A stretch of DNA of 64,000 bases from Panopea generosa (taxonomy: Eukaryota > Mollusca > Bivalvia > Adapedonta > Hiatellidae). Positions 59,155-64,000 of the stretch are shown piece by piece (position 1 is the stretch's first letter; every line of letters begins with the position of its first letter). The notes beneath the pieces are model-generated. The model ran no database searches, was not told the origin of the DNA, and was given only the letters and a program-made list of their open reading frames with translations. Location: positions 17,094,076-17,158,075 of the forward strand of contig CM055897.1 of NCBI GenBank assembly GCA_029582155.1, in the 5' to 3' direction. The position numbers were made by a program, and so were the translations under genes.

Positions 59155-59265
59155 CGGAGAGGTGTCTTACTCAAGTACACTTCCAATAGCTGTGGCAGAT
59201 GATCAACTTACGACCTCCCATATTCCGATTATGGGTTCGATGCTTTACCACTGGAACGTACGCAC
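59155..59265 (-). mobile_element. Diverged tRNA-derived SINE-like fragment
   Basis: The same order of blocks as at 41651-41784: GTGTCTTACTCAAGTACAC (59163), then on the minus strand CCAGTGGTAAAGCATCGAACCCATAATCGGAATATGGGAGGTCGTAAGTTGATC. The B box is decayed (AAGTTGATC). Confidence 0.5.
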
Positions 59266-59651
59266 AGCTTCGAGCAACACTAAATGCCCTCCGTTATTCA
59301 AAGAACCAGACATAATAAAAACACAAATCGGGTCGCATATTTGGTAAGCGGACTCAAGAGTTACATGTTACATATGATCTTAACATTGAATATGTCTGTA
59401 CATATACAGATAAAGATGTCATTTAGATGGTAAGCGATGGTAGGGGTATTTTTATAAGATATGTGACAGAATGACATGGAAAATAAAATACTTCCTGCAA
59501 CGTTTACAAGACATCGTGGGCTTCCCGATGAAATGGGTTCAAGTTTATCTCTACGCTAAACTGCTGGAGTCAAGTATATACTATTTAGCAACACGATTTA
59601 TATAAGAAAAATATTATCATAGAATACTATATGATAGTTTGCGACATCATG
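59266..59651. other. Spacer before the GT-rich arrays
   Basis: I recognise nothing here. Confidence 0.4.
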
Positions 59652-61690
59652 TTATCGTGATTAAATCCGCTGTATTTGTTTGTTGTAGCCGTGTCTGTAG
59701 TTGATTGCGTTGTATTTTTGTTGTTGTGGCCGTGTCTGTAGCCGTTTGCGTTGTATTTGTATTGTTGTGGCCGTGTCTGTAGTTATTTGTGCTGTATTCG
59801 TGTTGGTGTGGCCGTGTCTGTAGTTGTTTGTGCTGTATTCGTGTTGGTGTGGCCGTGTCTGTTGTTGTTTGTGCTGTATTCGTGTTGGTGTGGCCGTGTC
59901 TGTAGTTGTTTGTGCTGTATTCGTGTTGTTGTCGCCGTGTATGTAGTTGTTTGTGCTGTATTCGTATTGTTATGGCCGTGTCTGTAGTTGTTTGAGCTGT
60001 GTTCATGCTGTTGTGGCCCTGTCTGTAGTTGTTTGCGCTGTATTCGTGTTGGTGTGGCCGTGTCTGTAGTTGTTTGTGCTGTATTTGTGTTGTTGTGGCC
60101 GTGTCTGTAGTTGTTTGCATTGTATTCGTGTTGTTGTGGCCGTGTCTGTAGTTGTTTGTGCTGTTTTTGTGTTGGTGTGACCGTGTCTGTATTTTTTTGT
60201 GTTGTATTCGTGTTGGTGTGGCCGTGTCTGTAGTTGTTTGTGTTGTATTCGTGTTGTTGTGGCCGTGTCTGTAGTTGTTTGTGCTGTTTTCGTGTTGTTG
60301 TGGCCATGTCTGTAGTTGTTAGTGCTGTATTCGTGTTGTTGTGGCCGTGTCTGTAGTTGTTTGCGCTGTATTCGTATTGTATTGGCCCTGTCTGTAGTTG
60401 TTTATGCTGTATTCGTGTTGTTGTGGCCATGTCTGTAGTTGTTTGTGCTTTATTCGTGTTGTTGTTGCCGTGTCTGTAGTTGTTTGTGCTGTATTCGTGT
60501 TGTTGTGGCCGTGAATGTAGTTTTTGAGCTGTATTCGTGTTGTTGTAGCCGTGTCTGTAGTTGTTTGTGCTGTATTCGTGTTGTTGTGGCCGTGTCTGTA
60601 GTTGTTTGTGCTGCATTCGTGTTTTTGTGACCGTGTCTGTAGTTGTTTGTACTGTATTCGTGTTGCTGTGGCCATGTTTGTAGTTGTTTGTGTTGTATTT
60701 GTGTTGCTGTGGCCGTGTCTGTAGCTGTTTGTGTTGTATTTGTGTTGCAGTGGCCGTGTCTGTAGTTGTTTGTGCTGTATTCGTGTTTTCGTGACCGTGT
60801 CTGTAGTTGTTTGTACTGTATTCGTGTTGCGGTGGCCGTGTCTGTAGTTGTTTGTGTTGTGTTTGTATTTCTGTGGCCGTGTCTGTAGTTGTTTGTATTG
60901 TATTTGTGTTGCTGTGGCCGTGTCTGTAGTTGTTTGTGTTGTATTTGTGTTGCTGTGTTCGTGTCTGTAGTTGTTTATGTTGTGTATGTGTTGCTGTATC
61001 CGTGTCTGACGTTGTTTGTGTTGTATTTGTGTTGTTGTGGCCGTGTCTTTAGTTGTTTTTGCTGTATTTGTGTTGCTGTGGCCGTGTCTGTAGTTGTTTG
61101 TGCTGTATTCGTGTTGCTGTGGCCGTGTCTTTAGTTGTTTGTGCTGTATTCGTGTTTTTGTGACCGTGTCTGTAGTTGTTTGTACTGTATTCGTGTTTCT
61201 GTGGTTGTATCTGTAGTTGTTTGTGTTGTATTTTTGTAGCCGTGTCTGTAGTTGTTTGTGTTGTATTTGTGTTGCTGTGGCCACGTCTGTAAGTGTTTGT
61301 GTTGTGTTTGTGTTGCTGTGGCCATGTCTGTAGTTGTTTGTGTTGTATTTGTGTTGCTGTGGCCGTGTCTGTAGTTGTTTGTGTTGTGTTTGTGTTGCTG
61401 TGGCCATGTCTGTAGTTGTTTGTGTTGTATTTGTGTTGCTGTGGCCGTGTCTGTAGTTGTTTGTGCTGTATTTGTGTTGCTGTGGCCGTGTCTGTAGTTG
61501 TTTGTGTTGTGTTTGTGTTGCTGTGGCCATGTCTGTAGTTGTTTGTGTTGTATTTGTGTTGCTGTGGCCGTGTCTGTAGTTGTTTATGCTGTATTTGTGT
61601 TGCTGTGGCCGTGTCTGTAGCTGTTTGTGCTGATTTGTTGTTGTGGCCGTGACAGTAGTTGTTTTAAATGTGTTTGTGTTGTTTCGACTG
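59652..61690 (+). repeat. 41-bp GT-rich minisatellite, about 50 units
   Basis: The unit is CTGTAGTTGTTTGTGCTGTA followed by TTCGTGTTGTTGTGGCCGTGT. The plus strand is about four-fifths G+T. Variation is concentrated at TTCGTGTTGTT/TTTGTGTTGCT. The minus strand has no stops in any phase of most units, giving frames of 157, 277 and 461 codons (Thr/Asn/Gln/His-rich) that are by-products of the repeat. Confidence 0.95.
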
Positions 61691-64000
61691 TTGGTCCATG
61701 TCATCGTGTTATTGTGTTTTTGAGGCTGTTTCTTTGTTGTTTTGACGCATTTATGTTTTGATGACTGTGTACATTGTTGTGTTGTTACGTTTGCAATATG
61801 AAAACTGTGTATGTTGTTGTATATTTGTGTTGTGGTGACTGTGTATGTTGTTTTGACGTATTTGTGTTGTGGTGACTGTGCACATTGTTGTTTCGACGCA
61901 TTTGTGTTGTGGTAACTGTCTACGTTGTTGCTGTGTTGTATTTGTGTTGTGGTGACTATATTCGTTGTTGTTTTGGTGTATTTGTGTTGTGGTTACTGTG
62001 TCCGTTGTTGTTTTGGCGTATTTGTGTTGTGGGGACTGTGTCCGTTGTTGCTTTTGCGTATTTGTGTTGTGGTGACTGTGTTTGTTGTTGTTTCGGCGAA
62101 TTTGTGTCGTGCTGACTGTGTACGTTGTTTTGACGTTTTTGTGTTGTGGTGACTATATCCATTGTTGTTTTAGCGTATTTGTGTTGTGGTGACTGTGTCC
62201 GTTGTTATTATGACGTATTTGTGTTGTGGTAGCTGTGTACGTTGTGGTTTTGACGCATTTGTAATGTGGTGACTGTGCACGTTGTTATGACGTATTTGTG
62301 ACGTGGTGACTATATCCGTTGTTGTTTTGGCGTATTTGTGTTGTGGTGACTGTGTCCGTTGTTGTTTTGTCGTTTGTGGTGTCTGTGTCCGTTGTTGTTT
62401 TGGCGTATTTGTGTTGTGGTGACTGTGTCCGTTGTTGTTTTGGCGTATTTGTGTTGTGGTGACTGTGTATGTTGTTGTTTCGGCGAATTTGTGTTGTGGT
62501 GACTGTGAACGCTGTTTTGGCGTTTTTGTGTTGTGATGACTATATCCGTTGTTGTTCCGGCGTATTTGTGTTGTGGTGACTGTGTATGTTGTTGTTTTGG
62601 CGAATTTGTATTGTGGTGACTGTGTACGTTGTTTTGACGTTTTTGTGTTGTGATGACTATATCCGTTGTTGTTTTGACGTTTTTGTGTTACTGTGTCCGT
62701 TGTTGTTTTGATGTATTTGTGTTGTGGTGACTGTGTTGAACTTCGTTGTTGTTTTGACGTATTTGTGTTGTGGTGACTGTGTCAGTTGTTTTGACGTATT
62801 TGTGTTGTGGTGACTATATCCGTTGTTGTTTTGACGTATTTGTGTTGTGGTGACTGTGTCCGTTGTTTTTTTTACGTATTTGTATCGTGGTGACTGTGTA
62901 CGTTGTTTTGACGTATTTGTGTTGTGGTGACTGTGTCCGTTGTTTTGACGTATTTGTGTTGTGGTGACTGTGTCCGTTGTTGTTTTGACGTATTTGTGTT
63001 ATGGTGACTGTGTCCGTTGTTGTTTTGACGTATTTGTGTTGTGATGACTATGTACTTTGTTGTTTTGGCGTATTTGTGTCGTGATGACTGTGTACGTTAT
63101 TGTTTTGGCGTATTTGTGTCGTGGTGACTTTGTACGTTGTTTTGACGTTTTAGTGTTGTGGTGACTATATCCATTGTTGTTTTGACGTATTTGTGTTGTG
63201 GTGACTGTGACCGTTGTTGTTTTGACGTATTTGTGTTGTAATGACTGTGTACGTTGTTGTTTTGACGTATCTACCTTGTGGTGATTATATTCGTTGTTGT
63301 TTCGACGTATTTCTGTTGTTGTACTGTACCCGTTGTTGTTTTGATGCATTGCATTGTGGTGATTATATCCGTTGTATTTTCGACGTATTTATGTTGTGGT
63401 ACTGTATCTGTTGTTGTTTCGAACCATTTCTGTTGTGGTACTGTATTCGTCGTTGTTTTGACGTATTTATATTGTGGTACTGTACCTATTGTTGTTTTGA
63501 TGTATTTACGTTGTGGTGATTATATCCGTTGTTGTTTCGACGTATTTGTGTTGTGGTACTGTATCCGTTGTTGTTTTGACGTATTTGTGTTGTGGTGACT
63601 GTGTCCGTTGTTGTTTTGACGTATTTGTGTTGTGGTACTGTATCTGTTGTTGTTTTGACGTTTTTGTGTTGTGGTACTGTATCCGTTGTTGTTTTGACGT
63701 ATTTTTGTTGCGGTACTGTATCCGTTGTTGTTTTGACGTATTTCTGTTGTGGTACAGTATCCGTTGTTGTTTTGACGTATTTGTGTTGTGGTACTGTATT
63801 CGATGTTGTTTTGACATATTTGTGTTGTGGTACTGTATCCGTTGTTGTTTCGACGTATTTCTGTTGTGGTGATTATATCCGTTGTTGTTTTGACGAATTT
63901 GTGTTGTGATACTGTATCCGTTGTTGTTTCGACGTATTTCTGTTGTGGTGATTATATCCGTTGTTGTTTTGACGTATTTGTGTTGTGGTACTGTACCCGT
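61691..64000 (+). repeat. About 40-bp GT-rich minisatellite, runs off the right edge
   Basis: The unit is GACGTATTTGTGTTGTGGTG then ACTGTGTCCGTTGTTGTTTT, often shortened (missing TTGTT) and, from about 63300, mostly a 37-39-bp form with GGTACTGTATCC. The array grades out of the 41-bp array through irregular units at 61650-61860. The cysteine/valine-rich plus frames and Thr/Asn/Gln-rich minus frames in it are not genes. Confidence 0.95.

Noticed and set aside
59647-61704. Thr/Asn/Gln-rich minus frames of 157, 277 and 461 codons
   Set aside because: By-products of the stop-free 41-bp repeat, open in several phases.
61885-63909. Cys/Val-rich plus frames and Thr/Asn/Gln-rich minus frames in the last array
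   Set aside because: They are phases of the about 40-bp repeat.

Overview
This is AT-rich animal genomic DNA. There are no bacterial-style operons, ribosome sites or dense coding. Instead it holds one small single-exon animal gene, fragments of several non-LTR retrotransposons, tRNA-derived SINEs, a MITE, and an exceptional load of minisatellites. The repeat and retroelement style suggests a lophotrochozoan, most likely a bivalve mollusc; that is inference from family resemblance and was not tested.

Layout. 0-5 kb: minus-strand non-LTR retrotransposon material. ORF2 runs off the left edge with an AP-like endonuclease and, near its N terminus, a 2A-type ribosome-skipping motif (GDIESNPGP). 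An intact ORF1-like nucleic-acid-binding protein lies at 3685-4689. 5-9 kb: mostly featureless AT-rich DNA, a tRNA-like remnant and a 40-bp inverted repeat. 9.35-10.6 kb: a 347-bp tandem repeat. 11.9 kb: a TTAA-flanked piggyBac-like MITE with a paralogous empty site 0.6 kb away. 17.8 kb: a tRNA-headed SINE. 19.3-21.8 kb: a 22-bp minisatellite open in all three forward frames. 28.0 kb: an InaF-motif single-pass membrane protein, the only convincing host gene. 31.4-31.8 kb: a short inverted relative of the 19-kb minisatellite element. 33.85-34.8 kb: a 39-bp minisatellite. 36.6-41.4 kb: a 26-bp minisatellite with an apparently exact 1207-bp tandem duplication. 42.4-43.4 kb: a 14-bp array. 43.6-44.7 kb: a SINE, a broken reverse transcriptase and a 45-bp repeat. 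50.7-54.84 kb: the C-terminal end of one retroelement fused to a decayed L2/CR1-like element ending in (TAA)n. 59.65-64 kb: two adjoining GT-rich minisatellites (41 bp and about 40 bp), the second running off the right edge.

The genes do not form a pathway. The retroelement ORF1 and ORF2 would act together (RNA binding; nicking and reverse transcription), and SINEs and MITEs normally depend on proteins made by autonomous elements elsewhere. Tandem arrays cover roughly a fifth or more of the window, with at least ten unrelated unit sequences. Most long open frames in the window are by-products of stop-free repeat units and are not called as genes. I worked by eye, so repeat edges are approximate to about 5-20 bp and family names rest on motif recognition.
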